DNA from: Bradyrhizobium macuxiense
GTDB taxonomy: Bacteria; Pseudomonadota; Alphaproteobacteria; Rhizobiales; Xanthobacteraceae
Assembly (NCBI RefSeq): GCF_007993935.1
Contig: NZ_VITY01000012.1
Coordinates: 124,001-188,000, forward strand
DNA length: 64,000 bases
Direction: 5' to 3'
Of this stretch, positions 44,005-52,432 are shown in pieces. Under the pieces are notes generated by a model. That model worked only from the letters and a program-made list of their open reading frames with translations. It was not told the origin of the DNA and ran no database searches. Position 1 is the first letter of the stretch. Every line of letters begins with the position of its first letter. The position numbers were made by a program, and so were the translations under genes.

Positions 44005-45777
44005 TTACTGGGTTGTTCTGGATGCCGCAAGAATAAGGCGGTCGGACGGCGGCAGGTCGAATCGCGGTTCGACGCCCAAAAGCGGCGCAATTCGGGCGAT
44101 CACATTGCCGCCGGTCGGCACCGCATTCCAGCCCGAGGTGATGAAACCATAGGTCTCCTTCAGCGGCTGCGGCTCGTCGAGCATGATCAGCAGCTGGTAT
44201 TTCGGATTGTCGGCGGGCAGGATCGCGGTGAAGGCGTTGAGCACGCGCTTCTTGGCGTAGCGGCCGTTGATCACCTTCTCCGCAGTGCCGGTCTTGCCGC
44301 CGATATAGTAGCCCTTGACGTCGGCCTTCTTCGCGGTGCCGACCTCGGCGTTGAGCCGCATCAGATAGCGCATCTTGTCCGAGGTCTCGGGCTTGATGAC
44401 GCGCTTCGCGAGCGCCATCGCCTCCTGCTCGGTGCGCTTCAGGAAGGTCGGCGGGATCAGGTAGCCGCCATTGACCAGCGCGTCGATGCCCATCACCGCC
44501 TGCAGCGGCGCCACCGCGATGCCGTGACCGAACGAGATCGTGACGGTGTTCAATTCGCCCCACTTCTTCGGCACGATCGGCGAGGCGCTTTCCGGCAGTT
44601 CGGTGCGCAGCCGCTCGAGCTGCCCCATCTTGCGCAGGAAGGCCTTGTGCGCGTCGACGCCCATCGCCAGCGCAATGCGCCCGGCGCCGATGTTGGAGGA
44701 ATAGTAGAACACCTCCTTCATGTTGATCATGCGGCCCAGATTGTGATCGTCATGGATCGCGAACTTGCCGTAGTGCAGCGGGCCGCGCGCATCCCACATC
44801 GAATTGAGGTCGAACCTGCCGCTATCCAGCGCCATCGCCAGCGTGAACGCCTTGAAGGTCGAGCCCATCTCGTATACGCCGGTGGTCAGGCGATTGATGC
44901 GATCGGGATCGTGCGCTTCCTTCGGATTGTTCGGATCGAAATCCGGCAGCGACACCATCGCCACGATCTCGCCGGTGCGCACGTTGGAGACGAGGCCCGA
45001 GGCGGCCTTGGCCTTGAACTTCTCTTTCGCCTTGATCAGCTCGTCGCGCAGCGCGTGCTCGACGCGCAGGTCGACCGACAATTCCACCGGCTTCTGCAGC
45101 CGGTCGGTGGCGAAGCCTGCGCGATGCAGATCGGCCAGACCGTTACTGTCCAGCCACTTCTCCATGCCGGCGATGCCCTGGTTGTCGATGTTGACCAGGC
45201 CGATCAAATGGGCGACCTCGTTGCCGGTCGGGTAGACGCGCTTGTTCTCGCGCAGGAAGCCGACGCCGGGGAGACCAAGACGATGGATATCGTTCTGCTG
45301 CTTCGGCGTGATCTCGCGCTTCAGCCAGACGAAGCCCTTGCGCGACGACAGACGGTCGCGCACTTCTGAGGTGTCGAGATCGGGCAAGGCTCCGGTCAAG
45401 AGCTCGATCGCCTCGTCCTTGTCGATCAGGCGGCGCGGCTCGGCGAACAGGCTCGGCGCCTTGACGTCGGTCGCGAGAATTTCGCCGTTGCGGTCGGTGA
45501 TGTCGGGCCTTGCGGTTGCGATCGCGTCCTGCGAGGCGGTGCGCCGCGCGCCATGGCTGTCGGCGCCGACGGCGAACAGCACGAGCCGTCCGGCCAGCAC
45601 GCAGTAGACCGCGGCGAAGGCGAGGATCGCAAGACCGACGCGCGCACGCGCCTTGGCGGCACGGTCGACATTGCTTCCGTACAACAGCGAGCGGATCAGC
45701 CGCTGGCGCAGCGGCTCGGCGGATTTCGCCGTCGGTTTGTTGGCGGGCGCCGGATTGGTCATGGCAGGTCCCGTCAT
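44005..45777 (-). CDS. ftsI: Division-specific penicillin-binding protein 3 (FtsI)
   Basis: 590 residues from the ATG at 45777, which overlaps the ftsL stop (ATGA). One N-terminal membrane helix (about 47-70). Transpeptidase motifs: STFK with Ser306, SSN in YYSSNIGAGR, and KTGT in YYIGGKTGTAEK. Cross-links septal peptidoglycan made by FtsW. A longer frame to 46065 overlaps ftsL and is rejected. Confidence 0.95.
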   Translation of the reverse strand: MTGPAMTNPAPANKPTAKSAEPLRQRLIRSLLYGSNVDRAAKARARVGLAILAFAAVYCVLAGRLVLFAVGADSHGARRTASQDAIATARPDITDRNGEILATDVKAPSLFAEPRRLIDKDEAIELLTGALPDLDTSEVRDRLSSRKGFVWLKREITPKQQNDIHRLGLPGVGFLRENKRVYPTGNEVAHLIGLVNIDNQGIAGMEKWLDSNGLADLHRAGFATDRLQKPVELSVDLRVEHALRDELIKAKEKFKAKAASGLVSNVRTGEIVAMVSLPDFDPNNPKEAHDPDRINRLTTGVYEMGSTFKAFTLAMALDSGRFDLNSMWDARGPLHYGKFAIHDDHNLGRMINMKEVFYYSSNIGAGRIALAMGVDAHKAFLRKMGQLERLRTELPESASPIVPKKWGELNTVTISFGHGIAVAPLQAVMGIDALVNGGYLIPPTFLKRTEQEAMALAKRVIKPETSDKMRYLMRLNAEVGTAKKADVKGYYIGGKTGTAEKVINGRYAKKRVLNAFTAILPADNPKYQLLIMLDEPQPLKETYGFITSGWNAVPTGGNVIARIAPLLGVEPRFDLPPSDRLILAASRTTQ

Positions 45778-46223
45778 TGCTGGTCTCCCCCGCCCTGTCC
45801 GGAATCGTCGGACACGGGCTGGTCGGCGGCAGGCTGGTCGGTCGCCGGCCTGTCGATCGATCCGGTCGTGCTGTCGGGCGCGGCGGCGGCCTCGATGGTG
45901 TCGATCATCGCGCCGATCGGATCGCGCGAACCGGGCCGAGTGAAGCTCGGCGGCCGCTCCGGCAGGTTCTTCAGGGAATCGTACTGGTTGGCGTTGAGCG
46001 GCTTCAACGGCAGATGGCGTTCGGCAAGCCCCTGCAGCCGCAGCGGCGCATCGAGTTTGGCCCATTCGGCGCGCAAGGCGGCGATCGCATTGCGTTGCTC
46101 GCGGATCTCGGCATTGAGCTGCAGCACGCGTTCGACGCGCGCGGTCGATTCCATCTTGATGCGGTAGACATAGGACGCCGCGAAGATCAGCATGCCGATG
46201 ACGAGGAGGTGGAGAAGGCGCAT
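45774..46223 (-). CDS. ftsL: Cell division protein FtsL (bitopic)
   Basis: 149 residues from ATG 46223, which has GGAGGG about eight bases before it; the frame to 46262 would overlap rsmH. One membrane helix (LLHLLVIGMLIFAASYVY) and a coiled coil (about 25-60: VERVLQLNAEIREQRNAIAALRAEWAKLDAP) followed by the FtsL-type motif LQGLAERHLPLKPLNANQ. The last ~60 residues are disordered and acidic (GSIDRPATDQPAADQPVSDD). Position between rsmH and ftsI is the canonical one for ftsL. Confidence 0.88.
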   Translation of the reverse strand: MRLLHLLVIGMLIFAASYVYRIKMESTARVERVLQLNAEIREQRNAIAALRAEWAKLDAPLRLQGLAERHLPLKPLNANQYDSLKNLPERPPSFTRPGSRDPIGAMIDTIEAAAAPDSTTGSIDRPATDQPAADQPVSDDSGQGGGDQQ

Positions 46224-46225
46224 CG

Positions 46226-47221
46226 TCACCCTCCCCGCTTCAGGTCGGACAGCCGCGGCCATGACGGCAGGTCATCGTCCGCATGCGCGGGCGCGGCGGT
46301 GCGTTCGGCCGCGCGCAGTTTTGCGGAACGCGCGCGCGGATTCGCCGCGATCTCCGCATCGGATGGCACAACCGGCCGCTTGGTCAGGATCTGAAAGCTC
46401 GGCGCTGATTGCGCGACCTCGGGCAGATGCCGCGAGCCGGCGGAGACCTTGCCGCGCTCGCTGAGGAAATTCTTGACGATGCGGTCTTCCAGCGAATGGA
46501 ACGAGACCACGGCGAGCCGGCCGCCGGGCTTCAGCACCCGCTCGGCCGCCGCGAGCGCCTGGTGCAGCTCGTCGAGCTCTTCATTGACGAAGATGCGCAG
46601 CGCCTGAAACGTCCGCGTCGCCGGATGGATTTCGTTCGGCTTGGCGCGCACCACTTTCGCGACGATATTGGCAAGCGCTTCGGTCGTCGTGATCGGCGCT
46701 TCCTTGCGCGCGGCGACGATGGCACGCGCAACACCGCGCGAATGGCGCTCTTCGCCGAAGATGTAGATGATGTCGGCGAGCTGCTTTTCGGTCGCGGTGG
46801 CGACCACGTCGGCCGCGGTCGGGCCGCTCTGGGCCATCCGCATGTCGAGCGGGCCGCTCAGGCGGAAGGAAAATCCGCGCTCGGCCTGGTCGAGTTGCAT
46901 CGAGGAGACGCCGACATCCATCACGACGCCGTCGACCGCATCCACGCCCTGCGCGGCGCAGACCTCGGCGAGTTCAGAGAAGCGATCCTCGACCAGCGTC
47001 AGCCGGCCGCCCGCGCCGTCGACCAGATCGAAGCCGCCTGTGATCGCATTGCGGTCGCGGTCGATGCCGATCACGCGCGTATCAGTGACGTCGAGAATCA
47101 TGCGGCTGTAGCCGCCGGCGCCGAAGGTCGCGTCGACATAGATGCCGCCGGCGCGCGGTTCGAGATAGGCGACCGCCTCGCGGCCCAGCACCGAAATGTG
47201 ACGCGACGCACGCTCGCTCAT
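46226..47221 (-). CDS. rsmH: 16S rRNA (cytosine(1402)-N4)-methyltransferase
   Basis: 331 residues from ATG 47221 (MSERASRHISVLG). SAM motif DATFGAGGYSRMIL, then DVGVSSMQLDQAERGFSFR and the C-terminal VVSFHSLEDRIVKNF of the MraW/RsmH family. Methylates C1402 of 16S rRNA. First recognisable gene of the cluster; two bases separate its stop from ftsL. Confidence 0.96.
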   Translation of the reverse strand: MSERASRHISVLGREAVAYLEPRAGGIYVDATFGAGGYSRMILDVTDTRVIGIDRDRNAITGGFDLVDGAGGRLTLVEDRFSELAEVCAAQGVDAVDGVVMDVGVSSMQLDQAERGFSFRLSGPLDMRMAQSGPTAADVVATATEKQLADIIYIFGEERHSRGVARAIVAARKEAPITTTEALANIVAKVVRAKPNEIHPATRTFQALRIFVNEELDELHQALAAAERVLKPGGRLAVVSFHSLEDRIVKNFLSERGKVSAGSRHLPEVAQSAPSFQILTKRPVVPSDAEIAANPRARSAKLRAAERTAAPAHADDDLPSWPRLSDLKRGG

Positions 47222-47815
47222 GCGCGGTCCCCGGACAGGGTCTCGTAACTGGCATGCAAGCTGGTTGCGCGCCGATCCATTGCGTCTCGAATCCTCGCGG
47301 GAGCCCTTTCCGTTCCGACCGGATCGGAACGGGGCTCCAGATTCTTGTCTTGGCGCGTTTTCTTCACGCGAACCGGTATCCACTTCGCTCGAAAACGCTC
47401 TTGCCCGACCGTTCCGGCGAAAATGCCGCCGCGTGATGCCAGCGCCCACTCCCCTCCTCGGCCGCAAATCCTGATATCCGACCGGAATTGGGAGGGTTTC
47501 CATGGGATTTCGCGCAAACAGCGGGGCTCAGCGTCCTGTGGCCGTCCCCCGAAACCGGTTCGGCACTTCACCTCTCAGTAACGGCACTTAACGTTAAGAA
47601 AACGTTGATGATCGGTTAGCAGAATCGCGCGACTTTGATCCGCTTTCGAATGATAGCCTCGGTGTTCGCTCCGGGCATATCGCACTGGGCATCTTGCCAC
47701 CCATGGAACCCGAGAGGCCGATTGCGCGGCCCTGCACGGTAAAGGAATAGTAAACGCCTATTTGTTTATCCATATGTCAAAATGCGTACTCCTGGTTTGG
47801 GTTTGAGTGATTCGT
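47222..47815. other. 594-base intergenic region upstream of rsmH, with rhizobial repeats and no mraZ
   Basis: No MraZ-like ORF is present in either strand. 47337-47400 resembles a known rhizobial intergenic element (CGCGAACCGGTATCCACTTC), with GCGTTTT (47355-47361) and AAAACGC (47392-47398) as inverted ends, next to a small hairpin CGTTCCGA-CCGGA-TCGGAACG at 47311-47331. A palindrome CTTAACGTTAAG is at 47587-47598. Promoters for rsmH and the divergent amidase gene must be in here, but no clear boxes were assigned. Confidence 0.7.
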
Positions 47816-48688
47816 ATGGCTTCTGGTTCGTCCTCGTCCGGCAATGCTGATCCGAAGCGTCAGCGCGTCCTTCCTGTTCCGAAGGGCGTGGCCGACGTGA
47901 AGACGTTCACGCCGGATTCCTCGATCGCCTCCGACGTGATCCCGTCGGTCAATTTCGGCGACCGCGCGGGCGACCGGCAGCCCGACATGATCGTGCTGCA
48001 CTATACCGGCATGCCCGATGTCGAGGGCGCGATCGCCCAGCTCTGCACCGCCGGCACCGAGGTCTCGGCGCATTACATCGCGCTCGAGGACGGCCGCATC
48101 GTGCAATGCGTGCCGGAGAGCAAGCGCGCCTGGCACGCCGGCGTCGCCGCCTGGGCCGGCGAGGACGACATCAATTCCTGCTCGATCGGCGTCGAGATCG
48201 TCAATCGCGGCCACGATTGGGGTTATCCCGACTTCCCGCTGCGCCAGATCGCGGCCGTCATCGCGCTGTGTCGCGGCATCATGCTTCGCCGCAAGGTGGT
48301 CTCGCATCGCGTGCTCGGCCATTCCGACGTGGCGCCGGGACGCAAGAAGGATCCCGGCGAGAAATTCCCGTGGCACTCGCTGGCCAATTCCGGCGTCGGG
48401 CACTGGGTGCAGCCGGCGCCGATCGTGCGCGGCGACGCGCTGCAGCTCGGTGCGATCAGCGATGCCGTCTCCAACATGCAGGCCGCGTTCCGCCGTTACG
48501 GCTACAACATTCCGACCAACGGCAAGTTCGACGGCCCGACCATGGAAGTCGTCACCGCCTTCCAGCGTCACTTCCGCCCCGAGCGCGTCGACGGGATCGC
48601 CGACCGCTCCACCATGGCGACGCTGTACGCGCTGCTCGAGAGCCTGCCGCCGGATGCGGCGACGGCGGTTGTGGCGAAGGCCAAGTAG
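47816..48688 (+). CDS. N-acetylmuramoyl-L-alanine amidase (AmpD/AmiD-like) with peptidoglycan-binding domain
   Basis: 290 residues from ATG 47816; a GTG at 47807 would add three. Amidase_2 domain (about 35-195) with zinc ligand His in IVLHYTG, SAHYIALEDGRI and the second cluster LGHSDVAPGRKKDPGEKFPW. The C-terminal ~70 residues are a PG_binding_1 domain (MQAAFRRYGYNIPTNGKFDGPTMEVVTAFQRHF). Cleaves the MurNAc-L-Ala bond in peptidoglycan recycling. I see no signal peptide, so it may act in the cytosol on anhydro-muropeptides. Divergent from the division cluster. Confidence 0.9.
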   Translation: MASGSSSSGNADPKRQRVLPVPKGVADVKTFTPDSSIASDVIPSVNFGDRAGDRQPDMIVLHYTGMPDVEGAIAQLCTAGTEVSAHYIALEDGRIVQCVPESKRAWHAGVAAWAGEDDINSCSIGVEIVNRGHDWGYPDFPLRQIAAVIALCRGIMLRRKVVSHRVLGHSDVAPGRKKDPGEKFPWHSLANSGVGHWVQPAPIVRGDALQLGAISDAVSNMQAAFRRYGYNIPTNGKFDGPTMEVVTAFQRHFRPERVDGIADRSTMATLYALLESLPPDAATAVVAKAK

Positions 48689-48784
48689 CGCCGCTTTTTT
48701 TCCTGCCAAATGCGCGTGCGCAAATGGAACTTTTGACCACGTGCCGCCTTTTTTAGCTGGGGCGGTCTGAGTGGAGATTCGTCC

Positions 48785-49006
48785 ATGTTCAAAGCACTGA
48801 TCGCGGGAGCTGTCGCCGTTGGCCTGATCGCCGCTCCGGCAGCCGCTATGACGACCCAAGGCAAGTCCACGTCGACTATGCACAAGACCCACAAAGTCCA
48901 TCATGCGCAGAAGAAGATGGCACCTGGCACCACGACCGGCATGTCGACTGGAAAGACGACGACCGACAAGTCGACCGGCGACACCAAGGCGAAGACCGGG
49001 TACTGA
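48785..49006 (+). CDS. Small secreted Thr/Lys-rich protein
   Basis: 73 residues. Signal peptide MFKALIAGAVAVGLIAAPAAA, then a Thr/Lys/His-rich, low-complexity mature part (HKTHKVHHAQKKMAPGTTTG and TGKTTTDKSTGDTKAKTGY). GGAG lies about 10 bases before the ATG. No family recognised; possibly a periplasmic cationic protein. Confidence 0.55.
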   Translation: MFKALIAGAVAVGLIAAPAAAMTTQGKSTSTMHKTHKVHHAQKKMAPGTTTGMSTGKTTTDKSTGDTKAKTGY

Positions 49007-49092
49007 GCACGTTCAACGCCGAACGGCACGCTGACGATCGCTGATTGGAGAGGCGTGCCCTCGCTGGCCGCGTACGAGATGAGGTGAGTTGC

Positions 49093-50379
49093 TCACCCCA
49101 TCTCGGCGATCCTGCGCGCGTAGAGCCGCCGCAGCGGCTCGAGTTGCGTCGCGGCGGTTGCGGCGAGATAGGCCTGTCGTGCTTCGTCCTTGCGGCCGAG
49201 GCGGCGTAGCAGATCGGCGCGCACCGCGGGCAGCTGATCGTATCCCTTCAGGGTGCCGCGCGCATCCAGCGCATCGATCAGATCGAGGGCCCGCGCCGGA
49301 CCGTCGACCATCGACACCGCAGCCGCGTGGTTGAGCTCGATCACCGGCGACGGGCTGATGCGCAGCAACACTTCATAAAGACCGGCGATCTGCGGCCAGT
49401 CGGTATCTTCATAGCTCGGTGCCCGCGCATGCAGCGCGGCGATCGCGGCCTGCACGGCATAGGATTGCGGCCGGCCCGGCATCTGCAGCGCCTCCTCGAC
49501 CAGCTTCACACCTTCGGCGATCTGCTTGACATCCCACAGCGAACGGTCCTGCTCCTCGAGCAGCACAATGTCGCCGCCGGCGGTCTGGCGGCCGGCGCGG
49601 CGCGCGTCGTGCAGCAACATCAGCGCGAGCAGGCCCTTGATCTCGCCGCGCGCCGGAATCAGCCCATCGAGCAGCCGCGCCAGCCGGATCGCCTCGCGCG
49701 CAAGATCGGGCCGCATCAAATCCTCGCCGGCGGTCGCCGCATAGCCTTCGGTGAAGACGAGATAGATCACCGCGAGCACGCCGGTGAGGCGCGGCTCCAG
49801 CGCCTCGCGCTCCGGCACCTCGTAGGGAATGCCGGCGAGCTTGATCTTCTGCTTGGCGCGCAAGAGGCGCTGCGCCATCGTGTCCTCGCTCACCAGGAAA
49901 GCGCGCGCGACCTCTGCCGTCGTCAGTCCGCACACCGTGCGCAAGGTCAGCGCAACCTGTACCTCGGCGGCAAAAGACGGATGGCAGCAGGTGAAGATCA
50001 GCCGCAGCATATCGTCGTCGAGCGTCGCATCGGCGGGCTCGGACGGCGCCTCCGCATCCAGCGACAATTGGTGCGTCAGCTCCTGCTGCTTGCCGCGAAA
50101 CGCAACCGCGCGGCGAACGCGGTCGATCGCCTTGTTGCGCCCGACATTGACCAGCCAGGCGCGCGGATTGGCGGGGAATTCACCGATCGGCCAGCGTTGC
50201 AGCGCGATCGCAAAGGCATCCTGAAGCGCATCCTCGGCCAGATCGAAATCGCCGACGAGGCGGATCAGCGTGGCAAGCGCCCGGCCCGCCTCGTCGCGAA
50301 ACACCTTTTCGATCTGGCTCGGGGTCATGGCGATCGATCGCGTTTGCGGCTGCGCAACCGGCGCAGCCGCTGGGTCCAT
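49093..50379 (-). CDS. ECF42-type RNA polymerase sigma factor
   Basis: 428 residues, long for an ECF sigma factor. Region 2 (LATLIRLVGDFDLAEDALQDAFAIALQRWP and NPRAWLVNVGRNKAIDRVRR) and region 4 (LRTVCGLTTAEVARAFLVSEDTMAQRLLRAKQKI) are clear. A ~230-residue C-terminal extension (from about 200) carries the family hallmark GYAATAGEDLMRPDLAREAIRLARLL. In ECF42 this tail controls activity in place of a classical anti-sigma factor. The upstream DGPF gene is its usual companion; 16 bases separate them. An alternative start is M18 at 50328. Confidence 0.9.
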   Translation of the reverse strand: MDPAAAPVAQPQTRSIAMTPSQIEKVFRDEAGRALATLIRLVGDFDLAEDALQDAFAIALQRWPIGEFPANPRAWLVNVGRNKAIDRVRRAVAFRGKQQELTHQLSLDAEAPSEPADATLDDDMLRLIFTCCHPSFAAEVQVALTLRTVCGLTTAEVARAFLVSEDTMAQRLLRAKQKIKLAGIPYEVPEREALEPRLTGVLAVIYLVFTEGYAATAGEDLMRPDLAREAIRLARLLDGLIPARGEIKGLLALMLLHDARRAGRQTAGGDIVLLEEQDRSLWDVKQIAEGVKLVEEALQMPGRPQSYAVQAAIAALHARAPSYEDTDWPQIAGLYEVLLRISPSPVIELNHAAAVSMVDGPARALDLIDALDARGTLKGYDQLPAVRADLLRRLGRKDEARQAYLAATAATQLEPLRRLYARRIAEMG

Positions 50380-50395
50380 CAGGTTGACGGCGCCA

Positions 50396-50752
50396 TCACG
50401 GATTATCGTAGATCATGACCGGCCTGACTTCGATCGATCCGGTCTTGGCGCCGGGAATCCGCGCCGCAAGGCCGAGCGCGGTGTCGAGATCCTTGGCCTC
50501 GACCAGATAGTAGCCGCCGAGCTGCTCGCGGGTTTCCGCGAACGGCCCATCGGTGGTCAGCGTCTTGCCGTCGCGGACCCGCACGGTGGTGGCCGTCGAC
50601 ACCGGCTGCAGCCCGTCGCCGGCCTTGAAGTGCCCGCTCTGGATAATCGACTGGGTGTAGGCACCGTATTCCGCCGTCACCGCCTTGCGGTCGTCGGCAT
50701 TCATACGGCCATATTCCGCGTCGCTCCGGTAGATCAGCAGCAAATATTGCAT
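50396..50752 (-). CDS. YCII/DGPF-domain protein, ECF42 partner
   Basis: 118 residues from ATG 50752, which has AGGAG about eight bases before it; a frame to 50788 adds 12 residues. The DGPF motif is in TTDGPFAETREQLGGYYLVEA, and the fold matches YCII-related proteins. In ECF42 operons such proteins are cotranscribed with the sigma factor and may bind a small ligand. Exact role unknown. Confidence 0.88.
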   Translation of the reverse strand: MQYLLLIYRSDAEYGRMNADDRKAVTAEYGAYTQSIIQSGHFKAGDGLQPVSTATTVRVRDGKTLTTDGPFAETREQLGGYYLVEAKDLDTALGLAARIPGAKTGSIEVRPVMIYDNP

Positions 50753-50892
50753 CTCATCTCTCCTCTTGATCGGCTGGATCGCCGACACCCAGTCGAACGG
50801 GCGGCGGGCGGGACGACATCTTCAGGATAAATTATTTTGGCGGCCTTGGCGGGGCTAATCCGCTTGACGGGACCGCCCGAAACGCCCATGCC

Positions 50893-51310
50893 ATGGGCGT
50901 CAGTCGGCCGGACGGCCGCTCCCGCTGGTGCCGAAAGGCCGCGGGAGAGGAAAGTCCGGGCTCCATCGACATGCGGTGCCGGATAACGTCCGGCGGGGGC
51001 GACCCCAGGGAAAGTGCCACAGAGAATGAACCGCCCCGCTTCGGCGAGGTAAGGGTGAAAAGGTGCGGTAAGAGCGCACCGCGTTTCCGGCAACGGAGAC
51101 GGCATGGCAAACCACACCGGGAGCAAAACCGAATAGGGACGGCAACGCGGTTAGTTCGCGCATGCGCGATAACACCGCAGGGCGATGTCAGGCCCGCTGT
51201 CCGGGTAGGTTGCTCGAGGCAAGGTGCAAACCTTGTCCCAGAGGAATGGCCGTCGCGTACCGTTCGCGAGAATGGTGCCCTACAGAACCCGGCTTACAGG
51301 CCGGCTGATA
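50893..51310 (+). ncRNA. rnpB: RNase P RNA (type A)
   Basis: About 415 nt. The conserved core is visible: GGCCGCGGGAGAGGAAAGTC followed by CGGGCTCC (J3/4-P4 strand), GAAAGTGCCACAGAGAAT (CR-II/III region), GGGTAAGG-type segments in GGTAAGGGTGAAAAGG, and the 3' strand ACAGAACCCGGCTTACAGGC that closes P4. Cleaves 5' leaders of tRNA precursors. Limits are estimated to within about 10 bases. Confidence 0.93.
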
Positions 51311-51321
51311 TTTTGGAGTAT

Positions 51322-51352
51322 GAGGGGCTCGGCGCAACACGCCGGGCCCCTC
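51322..51352 (+). terminator. GC-rich hairpin after rnpB, probable 3' terminator
   Basis: Stem GAGGGGCTCGGCG (51322-51334) and CGCCGGGCCCCTC (51340-51352) with a CAACA loop and one G-U pair. No T-run follows. Confidence 0.6.
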
Positions 51353-51415
51353 GCCATATCGGACACCACGAATGCATCGCATTTGCTAGAATGCCCGCGT
51401 CGCGGAGAATCGCAG

Positions 51416-51595
51416 ATGGACCTTCAGAAGATCATGGCAAAGGCGCGAGACGTCGCCAAGAGCAGCGGCACGATCACCACCGAGCAGCTCAACGGCTTGT
51501 GCCCGAACAGTATGGAGTCCGATGACATCGCGGCTCTCTTTGCGGCTCTGCGCGCCGAAGGCATTCGGCTCAAGGACGATGACGCAGAAAAATAA
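51416..51595 (+). CDS. Free-standing protein resembling sigma-70 region 1.1
   Basis: 59 residues: MDLQKIMAKARDVAKSSG, then TITTEQLNGLCPNSMESDD and an ending IAALFAALRAEGIRLKDD. This matches the spacing of RpoD region 1.1 (GYVTYDELNxxLPxxxxSxxxID followed by a helix and 'LxxxGIxV'). No sigma regions 2-4 follow; the frame closes at a TAA. The earlier in-frame ATG at 51224 lies inside rnpB and is rejected. Region 1.1 is an acidic, DNA-mimic autoinhibitor in RpoD, so the protein could act in trans. Function unproven. Confidence 0.75.
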   Translation: MDLQKIMAKARDVAKSSGTITTEQLNGLCPNSMESDDIAALFAALRAEGIRLKDDDAEK

Positions 51596-51615
51596 GAGCC
51601 GCGATTGCCCGGACG

Positions 51616-52332
51616 TCAGGCCACGATGTCCTGCAGCATTGCCATCAGCGCCTCGGGCGCGGTGACGTTCGGCGAGTGGCTGGCATCGATCTCGAAGTAA
51701 CGCCAGCCGGCTTTATTCTTCGTGCGTTTTGCAAACTGGCCGAACGTGTCGGCCTGCGTGGCGCGAGTGGCGTAGATGTAGCTGCGCGGCAGGCTGGTCT
51801 CGCCGTGTTGCAGCCTCAGCTTCTGCTCGAAACATTTGATCGGCATGTCGACGCGGCGCGCGGTCAGCCATTCGAGGTCTGCCGGAGATGTGTCCGGCGG
51901 CGTCGGCATCGGCGGAATACGCCAGCCGTCGCCATCGCTCGCGAGCTCGCGCATGGTCTCGATGGCCGACTCGTTGAGATCGAACAGCGACTGGCCGTCA
52001 CGCGGCACGAAGGCGTCGATATAGATCATCTGCGCGATGCGCTCGCGCACCCGGTCGGCGACGCCGGTCGCGACCATGCCGCCATAGGAATGGCCGACCA
52101 GCACGATGTCGCGGAGGTCTTCATAGGAAATGACGTTAAGCATGTCCTGGATATGCGCTTCGAGGTCGAGCCCTCGATGCGCGAGGTGCGCGCGCTCGCC
52201 GAGCCCGGTGTAGCTCGGCGTCACGAGCCGGTGCCCGGCGGCCTGCATCAAGGGATGCATCTTCTTCCACGCCCATCCTGCCGACCAGGCGCCGTGACAG
52301 ACCAGAAAGGTTTTCGACGAACCAGCAATCAT
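51616..52332 (-). CDS. Alpha/beta hydrolase (esterase-like)
   Basis: 238 residues from ATG 52332; a frame to 52416 adds 28 residues without the fold. Oxyanion strand FLVCHGAWSAGWAW; nucleophile elbow GHSYGG; catalytic His in DASHSPNVTAPEALMAML; acid probably in the FVPRDGQS segment. Fits the salicylate esterase/methyl-esterase-like group. Substrate unknown. No signal peptide. Divergent from the TSUP gene. Confidence 0.8.
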   Translation of the reverse strand: MIAGSSKTFLVCHGAWSAGWAWKKMHPLMQAAGHRLVTPSYTGLGERAHLAHRGLDLEAHIQDMLNVISYEDLRDIVLVGHSYGGMVATGVADRVRERIAQMIYIDAFVPRDGQSLFDLNESAIETMRELASDGDGWRIPPMPTPPDTSPADLEWLTARRVDMPIKCFEQKLRLQHGETSLPRSYIYATRATQADTFGQFAKRTKNKAGWRYFEIDASHSPNVTAPEALMAMLQDIVA

Positions 52333-52432
52333 GAGGATGCTTCCATTCCGATTATCGTTGATGGGGCAAGATTTTGAAGTGTACCCACGGCCGGCGTCGT
52401 GTAAACGTCGCGGCAACGATCATAAGAACGAG

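Noticed and set aside
47218..47571. 117-codon frame ending in an ATGA overlap with the rsmH start
   Set aside because: It runs through the rhizobial repeat at 47337-47400 and has no MraZ features or other family match; the overlap is probably chance.
47587..47598. CtrA binding site at CTTAACGTTAAG
   Set aside because: The CtrA site needs TTAA with seven bases between the two halves; here the spacing is two.
51224..51595. 123-codon version of the sigma region 1.1-like protein
   Set aside because: Its first 64 codons lie within rnpB and its hairpin; the start at 51416 fits the domain boundaries.
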